Part shown: positions 8,834 to 17,395 of the stretch, in pieces | Numbering within the stretch: the first letter of the stretch is position 1 | Layout: every line of letters begins with the position of its first letter | DNA from: Sphingosinicella microcystinivorans | GTDB lineage: Bacteria; Pseudomonadota; Alphaproteobacteria; Sphingomonadales; Sphingomonadaceae | NCBI RefSeq assembly: GCF_003634215.1 | Contig: NZ_RBWX01000008.1 | Location: forward strand, 310,001-374,000 | Reading direction: 5' to 3' | DNA: 64,000 bases | The notes under the pieces: generated by a model | Told to the model about the DNA's origin: nothing | Database searches by the model: none | The model's input: only the letters and a program-made list of their open reading frames with translations | Made by a program: the position numbers and the translations under genes

Positions 8834-9874
8834 TTATCCCAGGCAGTTGTCGACGAGTTTCTGGAAAGCCGCACCGCCGCGGATCGGATCCGCAACCGGG
8901 AGGCCAAGACGTTTGCTTTCGGCTTCCATGAGCGCGTCCGCTTCGGCGGCATCCATGCCGCTGGTGTTGAAGGCGACACCCGCGCAGCGGATCGCCGGAT
9001 TGGTGCGGCGGCCGAGCAGAAGGTTGAGTTCGATCGTCTCTTCAAGGCTCGGAATCGCATACCCCGGCGCACCGATGATCTCCGTGCGTCCGGGCTGATG
9101 GCACACCACGATCACATCGGGCTGACTGCCGTGCAGAAGGCCCAGAGATACGGCTGCGTAGGCCGGGTGGAACAGCGAACCCTGCCCCTCGATCACATCC
9201 CAATGGTCGGGTGCCGCATCGGGGCTCAGCACCTCGGCGGCGCCGGCCTCGAAATCGGATACTACGGCATCCATCGGGATACCGCCGCCCGCGATCATGA
9301 TACCGGTCTGCCCCGTGGCGCGGAAATCGGCGTCGACACCGCGCTCTGCAAAGGCGTTTGCCAGCGAAAGCGCCGTGTATTTCTTGCCGAGCGCGCAGTC
9401 CGTTCCCACCGTCAGCAGGCGCTTGCCGGTCCGCTTGCGGCCGGTCCCCACGGGCAGACCCGTCGGCGGGACGCGCACGTCAATAAGCCGCCGGTCATGC
9501 TTCGCAGCCGCTTCGGCAAGCTCGGGCACATCCCCGAGACGAACGTGCATACCGCTGATGAGATCAAGGCCGGCCTCAAGCGCTTCCACGAGCGCAGGCA
9601 CCCACGACGGCGCAATCACGCCGCCGCCAGGTGCAACGCCGATCACCATCGATCGCGCACCCCGCGCATAACCTTCCGCAGGCGTCAGCTCAGCCAAACC
9701 CGCCGTCACCGTTCCCGCCGCAAGCCGGTACTCCCCCACGCACTTGTCGCCCGCCCAGTCGCGAAGACCAAACGCCGTTTTCGCGTAACCGCTTTCTACA
9801 ATGTCCCCCAGAAACAGCAAATACGGGGTCGGAAGCCGAAGCTGGGCATTACCGGGGAAAGACGACATATGCAT
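8834..9874 (-). CDS. dgcN: DgcN, D-glutamate N-acetyltransferase type (DUF1611)
   Basis: A 346-residue protein of the DUF1611 family. DgcN members are reported to acetylate D-glutamate, with DgcA then racemising N-acetyl-D-glutamate. The N-domain begins with the typical PYLLFLGDIVESGYAKTA. The C-terminal P-loop-like domain carries GTDCALGKKYTAL at residues 157-169, then GQTGIMIAGGGIPMDAV and WDVIEGQGSLFHPAY, all family hallmarks. It is followed at once by the transporter gene, and a dipeptide epimerase/DgcA homologue lies 2.7 kb upstream in the same direction. Family identity is firm; D-glutamate as substrate is inferred from that pairing. A start at the internal Met3 is possible. Confidence 0.85.
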   Translation of the reverse strand: MHMSSFPGNAQLRLPTPYLLFLGDIVESGYAKTAFGLRDWAGDKCVGEYRLAAGTVTAGLAELTPAEGYARGARSMVIGVAPGGGVIAPSWVPALVEALEAGLDLISGMHVRLGDVPELAEAAAKHDRRLIDVRVPPTGLPVGTGRKRTGKRLLTVGTDCALGKKYTALSLANAFAERGVDADFRATGQTGIMIAGGGIPMDAVVSDFEAGAAEVLSPDAAPDHWDVIEGQGSLFHPAYAAVSLGLLHGSQPDVIVVCHQPGRTEIIGAPGYAIPSLEETIELNLLLGRRTNPAIRCAGVAFNTSGMDAAEADALMEAESKRLGLPVADPIRGGAAFQKLVDNCLG

Positions 9875-9989
9875 GGGGACCAGTCTGTTCTCTTAGCTAG
9901 AATGAAAGATTGCGTGCGACCGCCTGCGGTACGCCGTGAATATGAGTTGCCACCATTTCGAACCTGCCCCCCGTTTTATCGCCTGAGCT

Positions 9990-11138
9990 TTATGCCCAGG
10001 TCGCACCCAACAGCCGCCTGAAATTCCCTCCCAGGATGGCCGTGATGTTCTCGTTCGAATATTTGCGGCGAATAAGTTCCTCAACGAGGTCGTAAGTCTT
10101 CATCGGATGATCGAAACCATCCGTATCGATCTTGTCTCGGAATGCGTAGCTCGATTTGTAGCCGGCCTTCAGCATCTTGTACTGATCGGCAGGCATATCA
10201 TCATAGCCGTTGAGATCGGCATCCGAACCGATGCCGACGTGATCGACGCCGATCAGCTTCACGGCATGATCGATGTGATCGACGATGTTTGCGATTGTCG
10301 TCGGTTCCTTCTCGCTGACGAACATGCGCACGCCGGTGATACCCATCACGCCGCCCTTCGCGCCGAGCGCCTTGATCGCTTCATCGGTCTTGACGCGCGG
10401 GTGGTTGACGAGCGCGCGGCAATTGCTGTGCGTGATCGCGATCGGCTTTGGCGAAATGGCGATGGCGTCGAGCGTCGTGCGGTCGCCGCAGTGCGACACG
10501 TCGACGAGCATCCCGACCTTGTTCATCGCTTCGATGATCGCAGCGCCGAAATCCGTGACGCCGCCGTCGACGCGCTCGGTGCTGCCCGAGCCGAGGAGGT
10601 TCTGGCTGTTGTAGGTGAGCTGCGAGCAGCGCTGGCCGATCTCGTAGAACGCCTTCACGTCTTCCACCTTGCGGAAGTGCTCGGAGTTCTGGACGCCCAT
10701 GATGACGGCGCACTTGCCATCGCGCTTGGCGCGATCGAGATCCTCGGCCTTGCCGACGAGCGAGAACACATGCGCGTTGCGGCCGGCAAAGCCCTGCCAC
10801 GCGGCGAACCAGCCCAGCGTATCGGCATAGGCATCCGGACCGCCTATGCCGACGGAATTGTGGAAGCCGGTGATGCCGCTGGCGCGGAAATCGGCAGCAT
10901 CCTTCTCGCTGAGCGGATTGGCGTAATATTCAGACCGAAAATCGATCTTGAGCGGAGCAAGCATATCGATGACGAGCGATTGCTTGACGAGGTCGACAGC
11001 GCGCTTCGAATAGGCCTTCGTCGCGGCGGCGTGAGCACGGAACATGCCCGTGTTGATCATCGGAAAACCGGTCACAGCGGCTGCTGCAACCGCGCCGCCG
11101 ATCAGCTGACGCCGTGAAACCCCGGGCAACGTAGCCAT
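9990..11138 (-). CDS. Tat-exported M19 family protein with altered metal site
   Basis: A 382-residue protein with a twin-arginine leader (SRRQLIGGAVAAAAV) and the overall renal-dipeptidase fold signature: DVSHCGDRTT with His216, ITHSNCRALV with His237, and HVGIGSDADLNG with Asp306. The usual HxD pair is missing: where a normal member has DTHLD, this one reads DMLAP (58-62). The bridging Glu is Gln150 (GVQNSEHF). Tat export suggests folding with cofactor before secretion. It may still bind one metal and act on a different substrate, or serve as a binding protein. It sits between dgcN and an amidohydrolase gene on the same strand, with its own likely promoter upstream. Confidence 0.85.
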   Translation of the reverse strand: MATLPGVSRRQLIGGAVAAAAVTGFPMINTGMFRAHAAATKAYSKRAVDLVKQSLVIDMLAPLKIDFRSEYYANPLSEKDAADFRASGITGFHNSVGIGGPDAYADTLGWFAAWQGFAGRNAHVFSLVGKAEDLDRAKRDGKCAVIMGVQNSEHFRKVEDVKAFYEIGQRCSQLTYNSQNLLGSGSTERVDGGVTDFGAAIIEAMNKVGMLVDVSHCGDRTTLDAIAISPKPIAITHSNCRALVNHPRVKTDEAIKALGAKGGVMGITGVRMFVSEKEPTTIANIVDHIDHAVKLIGVDHVGIGSDADLNGYDDMPADQYKMLKAGYKSSYAFRDKIDTDGFDHPMKTYDLVEELIRRKYSNENITAILGGNFRRLLGATWA

Positions 11139-11163
11139 CGCCTCTCTCCCCTACCTGATGATC

Positions 11164-11204
11164 ATCCTGATCAGGATTACTAGTCCTGATCGGAAAATTG
11201 TCAA
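11164..11204 (-). promoter_or_regulatory. Promoter with overlapping palindromic operator
   Basis: On the minus strand TTGACA (11204-11199) is followed after 17 bp by AGTAAT (11181-11176), a reasonable sigma70-type pair reading towards the Tat M19 gene. A perfect 14-bp palindrome ATCCTGATCAGGAT covers 11164-11177, overlapping the -10 and likely start point, where a repressor would block transcription. The hexamer CCTGAT or its complement ATCAGG recurs five times between 11154 and 11209. The regulator is unknown; the XRE-cupin gene of this island is the nearest candidate. Confidence 0.55.
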
Positions 11205-11222
11205 TCAGGGATCAGACGGCCT

Positions 11223-12506
11223 TCACTGAACGGGCTTGGCGACGGCCCCGCCCTTCATCACGAACGCCGTGGTTTCCAGCGCCCGGATGTTGGTGAGCGG
11301 GTCGCCTTTCACGGCGACGATATCCGCCGCTTTGCCGGGGGCGAGCGTGCCGATCTCGCTGGTGAGACCCGCATGATCCGCAGCCGAAACCGTCGCCGAG
11401 CGGATCGCTTCGAGCGGGGTGAGGCCCGCTTCCACCATCAGCGCGAACTCCTGCGCGTTGTCGCCGTGGGCGGAAACACCGGAATCGGTGCCGAACGCGA
11501 TCTTCACGCCCGCCTTGTGCGCACGGCGCAGCGCATCGATCATCAGCGGTCCGACCTGACGCGCCTTCGCACGCACCGGGGCCGGCATCCAATCCGCTGT
11601 TTCGGCGCGTTTCTTCACCGTATCGCCGGCAAGCAGCGTCGGTACGAGATAGCTGCCTTTCGCCTTGAAGAGCTTGATCGATTCGGCATCGAGGTAGGTG
11701 CCGTGCTCGACCGAATCCACACCGGCACGCAGCGCGGCGTTGACACCATCCGTGCCGTGCGCGTGCGACGCCACCTTGCGCCCGAGCCTGTGCGCGGTTT
11801 CCACGATCGAGGTGAGTTCCGCATCGCTCATCTGCTGGCCGAGGCCTGCAGCGGTGTTGGACATCACGCCGCCCGTGGAGGCCGTCTTGATGATATCGGC
11901 GCCGCTCTGCACGGCCTGACGCACAGCGCGCGCGCAATCATCCGCACCCGAGCACAACGTCGGCGAGCGGTAGAGATCGAGGATTTCCTGGCGATAACCG
12001 TGGATGTCGCCGTGGCCGCCGTGCGCCGCGACGCCGCCCGCCGCGATGATGCGCGGCCCTTCGACCTTGCCCGCCGCGATGGCGTCGCGGAGGCCGTATA
12101 TCGCTTGCGGCTCGCCACCGAGATCGATCACGGTTGTGAAGCCCGCGCGCAGCGTGCGCCCGGCGAAGACGACGCCGTCGAACGCCGAATCCGTCGCCGA
12201 TTTGCTAAGCGCCTCGCTGCGTTCATTGGGGTTGGATTCGCCCGTGATGTGGACGTGGCTGTCGATGAAGCCCGGCATCACGAAGGCGTCGCGCAGGTCT
12301 ACGACCTTGCCCTCGCCCACATAGCCGTCGCGGATTTCGGCGATGCGGCCATCCTTGACGACAATGGTTTTCGCCGTCTCGACCCGCCCGTTGCCGGGAT
12401 CGGCAAGCAGACGCCCGGCCTGAATGTAGGTGGCTGGGCTATCGGCCGCGGCCAACGCCGGCGCCGTCGCGGCTGCAAGCAGCAGCCCGCAAAGAACAGA
12501 CTTCAT
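11223..12506 (-). CDS. Secreted metal-dependent amidohydrolase (prolidase/imidazolonepropionase-like)
   Basis: A 427-residue amidohydrolase-superfamily protein with a Sec signal ending APALAA. Motifs in order: HVH in FIDSHVHITGES, the probably carbamylated Lys in DIIKTASTGG, SHAHGTDG, VEHGTYL, and the metal-binding Asp in FGTDSGVSAHGDN. Close families include secreted Xaa-Pro or Xaa-Arg dipeptidases acting on dipeptides and N-acyl amino acids. The ATG at 12506 is chosen over upstream in-frame codons because GGGGGAAG precedes it and the signal peptide starts there. It follows the epimerase gene by 26 bp and is probably cotranscribed, so dipeptide cleavage is the favoured role. Confidence 0.85.
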   Translation of the reverse strand: MKSVLCGLLLAAATAPALAAADSPATYIQAGRLLADPGNGRVETAKTIVVKDGRIAEIRDGYVGEGKVVDLRDAFVMPGFIDSHVHITGESNPNERSEALSKSATDSAFDGVVFAGRTLRAGFTTVIDLGGEPQAIYGLRDAIAAGKVEGPRIIAAGGVAAHGGHGDIHGYRQEILDLYRSPTLCSGADDCARAVRQAVQSGADIIKTASTGGVMSNTAAGLGQQMSDAELTSIVETAHRLGRKVASHAHGTDGVNAALRAGVDSVEHGTYLDAESIKLFKAKGSYLVPTLLAGDTVKKRAETADWMPAPVRAKARQVGPLMIDALRRAHKAGVKIAFGTDSGVSAHGDNAQEFALMVEAGLTPLEAIRSATVSAADHAGLTSEIGTLAPGKAADIVAVKGDPLTNIRALETTAFVMKGGAVAKPVQ

Positions 12507-12532
12507 GATCTTCCCCCTCAAATCGGCTTCGT

Positions 12533-13543
12533 TCAGGCGTCCCGGCCCCAGACATTGTCCGGGCAGCGCACATATCCATCCTCGTAAACGATGCTGGGTT
12601 CGCGATCCTTCGCAAGGAAGATCGGCCCGTCCAGATCGACGACATCGCAAAGCTGGCCGACGACGTAGGCGGGCGCCATGGCGAGGCTGGTGCTCACCAT
12701 GTTGCCGACCATGACGCCGAGCCCGAGTTCGCGGGCCTTGCGCGCCATCGCCAGCCCCTCGGTAAGCCCGCCGCACTTGTCGAGCTTGATGTTGACGACG
12801 TTGAAGCGCCCAACGAGCCCGGGAACGTCGGCGAGCGTCAGCACGCTTTCATCCGCGGCGATCGGGATCGGGCACGAGAAGCCGTCGAGATCGGCTTCGG
12901 CGCCGCGGCGGAGCGGCTGTTCGAGCAGCTTCACATCGGCTTCGACGAGCACCTCGACGAGCGCCGGAAGATCGGCAATGCCGTAGCCCTGATTGGCATC
13001 CACGCCGATCCAGCAATCGGGCCGCGCCGCACGCACGGCGCGGACACGGGCGATATCGTCTTCCAGATCGCCGGTGAGCTTCAGTTTCAGGGCGCGTGCC
13101 TGCGCGTATCCGACCTTGGCACCCTCCGCCATCACTTCGGGCGTATCCGCGCCCAGCGTCATGGTGGTGAGCAGCGGACGCGAGGTTTCGAAGCCCGCGA
13201 TGTCCCACACGCTGCGCCCGGTCTGCTTGGCTTCGAGTTCCCAGAACGCGCAATCGAGCGCATTGCGCGCGCCGCCTGCGGGCATGAGCGCCTGGAGACC
13301 GGCGCGGTCGATGCCGCGCTCGATCTCCGGACGGACGGCTTCGATGGCCTGCAGCATCTCAGGCACATTGTCACCCAGATAGTAGACGCCGGAAGCCTCT
13401 CCCCGCCCCGAATGGACGCCATCGGAAAGCGTGACGACGACCAGATCGGAGTGGGTGAAGACGTGCCCCGAAATCCTGAACGGCTTCGCCAGGGGCAAGG
13501 ATTCTACAGCAACTTCAAGAGAGAGCTTTCCGGCAACCGACAT
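12533..13543 (-). CDS. dgcA: Dipeptide epimerase / N-acetyl-D-glutamate racemase (enolase superfamily)
   Basis: A 336-residue muconate-lactonising-subgroup enolase. The catalytic frame is complete: KLK with Lys153 and Lys155, metal ligands Asp182 (VDANQGYG), Glu208 (LEQPL) and Asp231 (ADES), Lys253 (NIKLDKCGG), and the DLDGP (303-307) motif near the C-terminus that marks dipeptide epimerases. Homologues interconvert L-Ala-D/L-Glu; the DgcA branch instead racemises N-acetyl-D-glutamate beside DgcN. Both genes occur in this island, so either or both activities are plausible. The start codon overlaps the stop of the upstream serine hydrolase (TAATG), implying translational coupling. Confidence 0.88.
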   Translation of the reverse strand: MSVAGKLSLEVAVESLPLAKPFRISGHVFTHSDLVVVTLSDGVHSGRGEASGVYYLGDNVPEMLQAIEAVRPEIERGIDRAGLQALMPAGGARNALDCAFWELEAKQTGRSVWDIAGFETSRPLLTTMTLGADTPEVMAEGAKVGYAQARALKLKLTGDLEDDIARVRAVRAARPDCWIGVDANQGYGIADLPALVEVLVEADVKLLEQPLRRGAEADLDGFSCPIPIAADESVLTLADVPGLVGRFNVVNIKLDKCGGLTEGLAMARKARELGLGVMVGNMVSTSLAMAPAYVVGQLCDVVDLDGPIFLAKDREPSIVYEDGYVRCPDNVWGRDA

Positions 13544-15528
13544 TAGAACTGAACTCCAAAGCTGATGAGATGGAAGGCGAACGCGGCCCACAGGATCACG
13601 ACCGCCGCGACAAGAACGAGGATGCTCCACAACTTGGAGAACCAGCCGCGACGACCCGTCCAGACGAGGAGCAGGTTCCATGCCGCGACGGCCACCATGC
13701 CGATGAAGGCGATCGTGCCGACGATCTGCAGCAGATAGACGGCCCAGTCCATAGCGCCGCCGAGCAGGTGGAAGTCCGACATCATCGAGGCGAGCGTCGC
13801 GACCCAGCCGATGAGCACCAGCGTCACCACCGCCGCGAAGCCGCGAACGAGACGGAACGCCTTCAGCTCTTTGCCCGCGAAGGGAAGCTGCGCGCCGTAG
13901 CGGCGGCGAGCAATGGCACCGATCGGCCAAGACAGCGCGGTAAGGCCGAGGATCACAAGGCCGGCGATGACGCCGGGCGTCAGCCAGCCGGGCGAGGCGT
14001 ACCACACCGGACGCTGAAGCATCATGATCGGCGAGATGGCATCGATGCTGACCCAGTCGACCTTGCCGTCCTTGAGTTTGGCGGCGAGGCGACCGTGGCC
14101 ACCGACCTCTTCCCAGACGAAGGGTGCAGTTTCCACCCACTTGGAATCTTCGCCGCCGGTGTTCTTGAACGGCAGGACGAGATTCCCCTTGTCGTCGACC
14201 GCGATCTTCATGCCACCCGCGAGGTCGAGCGCTTTCATGAAGCTCGATTCCGGCCGCCGCGAGCTGATGTAGGTCCCTGCCAGCATCCTGGCGTGCTCGG
14301 CCGTGGTCTTTTCGTCGACGCCAGCCTTGATGATGCGCTCCATCGGGAAATACCGATCGGCGAAACTTTCGACCAGCGTACTGCGGATTGCGCCCGTCAC
14401 GCCTTCCTTGCCCGAGCTGTTCATCGAAATGTAGATGCCGACGTTCTCCTTGGGGAACAGCATCAGATCGGAATGGAACCACTGCGTATCGCCGCCATGA
14501 CCGATCGCCGTTTGGCCGTTGATCCGCTGTTCATAGAAACCGAGGGCCATGCGGTTGAGCGGCGGCAGGATGGAGAGCGTCGTCGTGTGCATCATGTTCG
14601 TGGTTTCGGGCGAGAGCAGCGGCCCGCCGTTCGCAAGATGCGCAATCATGAACTTGCCCATGTCCGCGCCGGTCGAAGCAAGGCTTCCGGCGGGCGCGGC
14701 ATCGATAACTTCGTAAGGCTTCGGATCGCCCGCGGCGGTCGCATAGCCTTTCGACATCAGCGGCTTCAGCTTTTCGGGAAGCGGCTGACGGAAGCTGGAA
14801 TGCTCCATGCCGAGACGGGCGAAGATGTTCCGGTCGATGTAGTCATCGAACGACATGCCGGACGTCCGCTCCACGATGTAGCCGGCGAGCGCCGTCGCGT
14901 AGTTGGAGTAGGCGGGCGTGGTGCCCGGCGCGAAAATGCGGTGCGGCACCCAGCGCTTCAGGGTTTCGCCCAAGGGCGCGCCGCTTTCCTTCGAAGAGAT
15001 TAGCCCGCGGATCGACTCCTCGAAACCCGCAGTGTGCGTCATGATGTTGCGCAGCGTCACCGGCTTGCCGTCGCGCGGCGGAATCTTGAAATCGATATAG
15101 GTGTTGACGTCGGCGTCGAGGTCCAGCTTGCCCTCCTGAACAAGCTGCATCACCGCCGTCCACGTGAACAGCTTCGACACTGAGCCAGGCCGGAACATCG
15201 TTTTCTCAGGATCGACCGGCGTGCGCTTCTCGACGTCCGAATAGCCATAGCCGCGCTGCGTGAGCACCTGGCCGTCCTTCACGACCACGACAACGGCCCC
15301 CGCCACGGCGCCGCGCGCCAGGGCATAGGGCAAGTAGCCGTCGAGCCAAGCGTCGACATCGGCCTTGGTCAGTGCCGGTGCTGCCGGCACTGGGATCGGA
15401 ACGGCGGACGCAGCGGTCGTTACCGGGGCAGGATTGACAGGTACGGGTGCAGGCGCGGGCTGCGCAAGCGCCGGTTGGGCGATCAGGGCGACCGCGCCCG
15501 CAAATAGAGATTTCAGTGAACCTCGCAT
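13543..15528 (-). CDS. Beta-lactamase-fold serine hydrolase with C-terminal membrane anchor
   Basis: A 661-residue class C/PBP-type serine hydrolase. A Sec signal (residues 1-22) and a Pro/Ala-rich linker lead into the catalytic domain, with SVSK (Ser116, Lys119), YSN (207-209) and HGG as the third motif. The C-terminal 150 or so residues hold four hydrophobic spans, so the catalytic domain is held on the periplasmic face of the inner membrane. Relatives include D-aminopeptidases, D-Ala-D-Ala peptidases and esterases. As first gene of a run with a dipeptide epimerase and amidohydrolase, cutting of D-residue peptides, perhaps from peptidoglycan, is the best inference. The start at 15528 follows GGAGGGGGA. 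Confidence 0.85.
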   Translation of the reverse strand: MRGSLKSLFAGAVALIAQPALAQPAPAPVPVNPAPVTTAASAVPIPVPAAPALTKADVDAWLDGYLPYALARGAVAGAVVVVVKDGQVLTQRGYGYSDVEKRTPVDPEKTMFRPGSVSKLFTWTAVMQLVQEGKLDLDADVNTYIDFKIPPRDGKPVTLRNIMTHTAGFEESIRGLISSKESGAPLGETLKRWVPHRIFAPGTTPAYSNYATALAGYIVERTSGMSFDDYIDRNIFARLGMEHSSFRQPLPEKLKPLMSKGYATAAGDPKPYEVIDAAPAGSLASTGADMGKFMIAHLANGGPLLSPETTNMMHTTTLSILPPLNRMALGFYEQRINGQTAIGHGGDTQWFHSDLMLFPKENVGIYISMNSSGKEGVTGAIRSTLVESFADRYFPMERIIKAGVDEKTTAEHARMLAGTYISSRRPESSFMKALDLAGGMKIAVDDKGNLVLPFKNTGGEDSKWVETAPFVWEEVGGHGRLAAKLKDGKVDWVSIDAISPIMMLQRPVWYASPGWLTPGVIAGLVILGLTALSWPIGAIARRRYGAQLPFAGKELKAFRLVRGFAAVVTLVLIGWVATLASMMSDFHLLGGAMDWAVYLLQIVGTIAFIGMVAVAAWNLLLVWTGRRGWFSKLWSILVLVAAVVILWAAFAFHLISFGVQF

Positions 15529-15619
15529 ATTCCCCCTCCAAAACTCATCTTGCCGCAGAGCGGCATGTTGGATTGCGTGTTCAACGCGGACGAGATACCG
15601 TGCGCGTGAACACATTGTT

Positions 15620-15663
15620 TTGTCCCATGCAGACAATAATGATCCTATTTAGAGAATTGTCAA
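15620..15663 (-). promoter_or_regulatory. Promoter and inverted-repeat operator of the serine hydrolase-epimerase unit
   Basis: On the minus strand TTGACA (15663-15658) precedes, by 17 bp, a weaker ATTATT (15640-15635). The inverted repeat TTGTC-N7-GACAA spans 15620-15636, overlapping the -10 and likely start site. The block AATTGTCAA(A/T)CAG is shared with the promoter at 11196-11208. The divergent XRE-cupin regulator starts at 15710, the usual place for a local regulator of such a unit. Binding is inferred from layout only. Confidence 0.5.
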
Positions 15664-15709
15664 ACAGCATGATGCAAAAGGAACAACCGCAGAGCCCCGG
15701 GGGACAGGC

Positions 15710-16354
15710 GTGAAATCGGATAAACCAACCCTTGGTACACTGCTGCGCGGGCTTCGCACTCGCAACGACTGGACGCTGAAAGAGATGAGCGAGCGGAGCG
15801 GCATCCCCGTCTCCACACTCTCCAAGGTCGAGCACGACCGCCTGACGCTGACCTACGACAAGCTTTTGCAGCTGAGCCAGCGCCTCAACATCCGCATGTC
15901 GGAGCTGTTTGCCGAAGAGGACCCGCAGGAGGCGGCCGCCGTCACCGGTCGGCGCAGCATCGGCAGCCAGGACCGCGCGATCCGCGTGAAGACGAACAAC
16001 TACGACTATTTCTACCTGTGCACCGAGCTCCGGCGGAAGCGGATGATCCCGCTGGTAACGCGCATCCGCGCCAAATCCGTGAAGGAGTTCGGCGAGCTGG
16101 TGCGGCATCCGGGCGAAGAATTCGTCTACGTCATCGAAGGCCGCATGGTCGTCCACACCGAATATTACGACCCGATCGTGATCGAGGCGGGCGAGTCCAT
16201 CTACCTCGATTCCAGCATGGGCCATGCGTACGTCGTCGGCGAAGGCTGCGAGGAAGCGCTGACCATCGGTGTCTGTTCGGCGGCAGAAGGCGACCTCATG
16301 GATTCGCTGATGAGCCTGCACGGCGAGGAACCCGGCGGCATCCACGAACTCTGA
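15710..16354 (+). CDS. XRE family transcriptional regulator with cupin sensor domain
   Basis: A 214-residue regulator. Residues 8-65 form a helix-turn-helix of the XRE type (LRTRNDWTLKEMSERSGIPV, then STLSKVEHDR). The C-terminal half is a cupin barrel (HPGEEFVYVIEGRMVVHTEYYDP, then IEAGESIYLDSSMGHAYV), which usually binds the pathway ligand. It begins with GTG, preceded by GGGGGACA. Placed head-to-head with the island of dipeptidase, epimerase and DgcN genes, it is the likely local regulator. Related XRE-cupins often control amino-acid or amine catabolism. The ligand is unknown. Confidence 0.88.
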   Translation: MKSDKPTLGTLLRGLRTRNDWTLKEMSERSGIPVSTLSKVEHDRLTLTYDKLLQLSQRLNIRMSELFAEEDPQEAAAVTGRRSIGSQDRAIRVKTNNYDYFYLCTELRRKRMIPLVTRIRAKSVKEFGELVRHPGEEFVYVIEGRMVVHTEYYDPIVIEAGESIYLDSSMGHAYVVGEGCEEALTIGVCSAAEGDLMDSLMSLHGEEPGGIHEL

Positions 16355-16396
16355 GGCGCGAAGGAACTTTCCGCCGCCTTCACCCATATAGCGGGA

Positions 16397-17395
16397 ATGG
16401 CATTCCGCTCTTCATGGATCGAAGCCCACCCAACGGGCATTTATCTGCCGTCGGCGGATGCCTGGATCGATCCTGCCGCCCCGGTCGATCGGGCGATCAT
16501 AACCCACGGCCATTCGGATCATGCGCGCGGCGGCCACCGCGCCGTGCTCGCGACACGCGAAACGCTCGCCATCATGGAATGCCGCTATGGCCCGCAAACG
16601 GGCCAGGCGCTTGCCTATGGTGAAGCCGTTCGCATCGGCGACGTCGACCTGCGGCTCGTGCCTGCCGGACACGTGCTCGGATCCGCGCAGGCGGTGCTGG
16701 AATGCCGCGGGGAACGCGTGGTGGTCTCCGGCGACTACAAGCGTCGCCCCGACCCCACGTGCGCGCCGTTCGAGCCGGTGCCTTGCGATGTGTTCGTTAC
16801 CGAGGCGACCTTCGCCTTGCCCGTCTTCCGGCATCCGCCGATCGGCGACGAAATCGGCAGGCTGCTCGCGGCGCGGCAAGCGCAACCGGACCGGGCGATC
16901 CTGATCGGCGCCTATGCGCTGGGCAAGGCTCAGCGCGTGATCGCCGAGCTGCGGCGCCACGGCTACGAGCGCCCGCTTTTCATCCACGGCGCTCTCCAGC
17001 GCCTGTGCGATCTCTACCGTGAGCTCGGGGTCGCGCTCGGCGAGCTTCTTCCCATTTCCGACCTGAAGCCCGCAGCGCTTGCCGGCGAGATCGTTCTTGC
17101 GCCACCCTCTGCGCTGAACGACCGCTGGTCGCGTCGGCTGCCCGATCCCATCACGGCCATGGCGAGCGGCTGGATGCGCGTGCGCCAGCGCGCACGGCAG
17201 CGCGGGGTCGAAATGCCGCTCGTGATTTCCGACCATGCCGACTGGGACGAACTGACCGCGACGATCCGCGAAATCGCGCCCGGGGAGGTTTGGGTGACCC
17301 ACGGCCGCGAAGATGCGCTGGTCCACTGGTGCCACCAACACCAAATCGCGGCGCGCGAACTCACGCTCGTCGGCCGCGAGGATGAAGACGACTGA
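16397..17395 (+). CDS. Ligase-associated MBL-fold DNA exonuclease
   Basis: A 332-residue metallo-beta-lactamase/beta-CASP-like nuclease. The metal motif HGHSDHARGG lies at residues 36-45, followed by PAGHVLGSAQ and VSGDYKRRPDPTCAPFEP, the standard look of the ligase-associated exonuclease family in the bacterial Lhr/LigC-like repair cluster. Its stop codon overlaps the start of the ATP-dependent ligase by one base, so the two are translationally coupled. The helicase and phosphoesterase that often complete the cluster are not in the window. Confidence 0.9.
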   Translation: MAFRSSWIEAHPTGIYLPSADAWIDPAAPVDRAIITHGHSDHARGGHRAVLATRETLAIMECRYGPQTGQALAYGEAVRIGDVDLRLVPAGHVLGSAQAVLECRGERVVVSGDYKRRPDPTCAPFEPVPCDVFVTEATFALPVFRHPPIGDEIGRLLAARQAQPDRAILIGAYALGKAQRVIAELRRHGYERPLFIHGALQRLCDLYRELGVALGELLPISDLKPAALAGEIVLAPPSALNDRWSRRLPDPITAMASGWMRVRQRARQRGVEMPLVISDHADWDELTATIREIAPGEVWVTHGREDALVHWCHQHQIAARELTLVGREDEDD

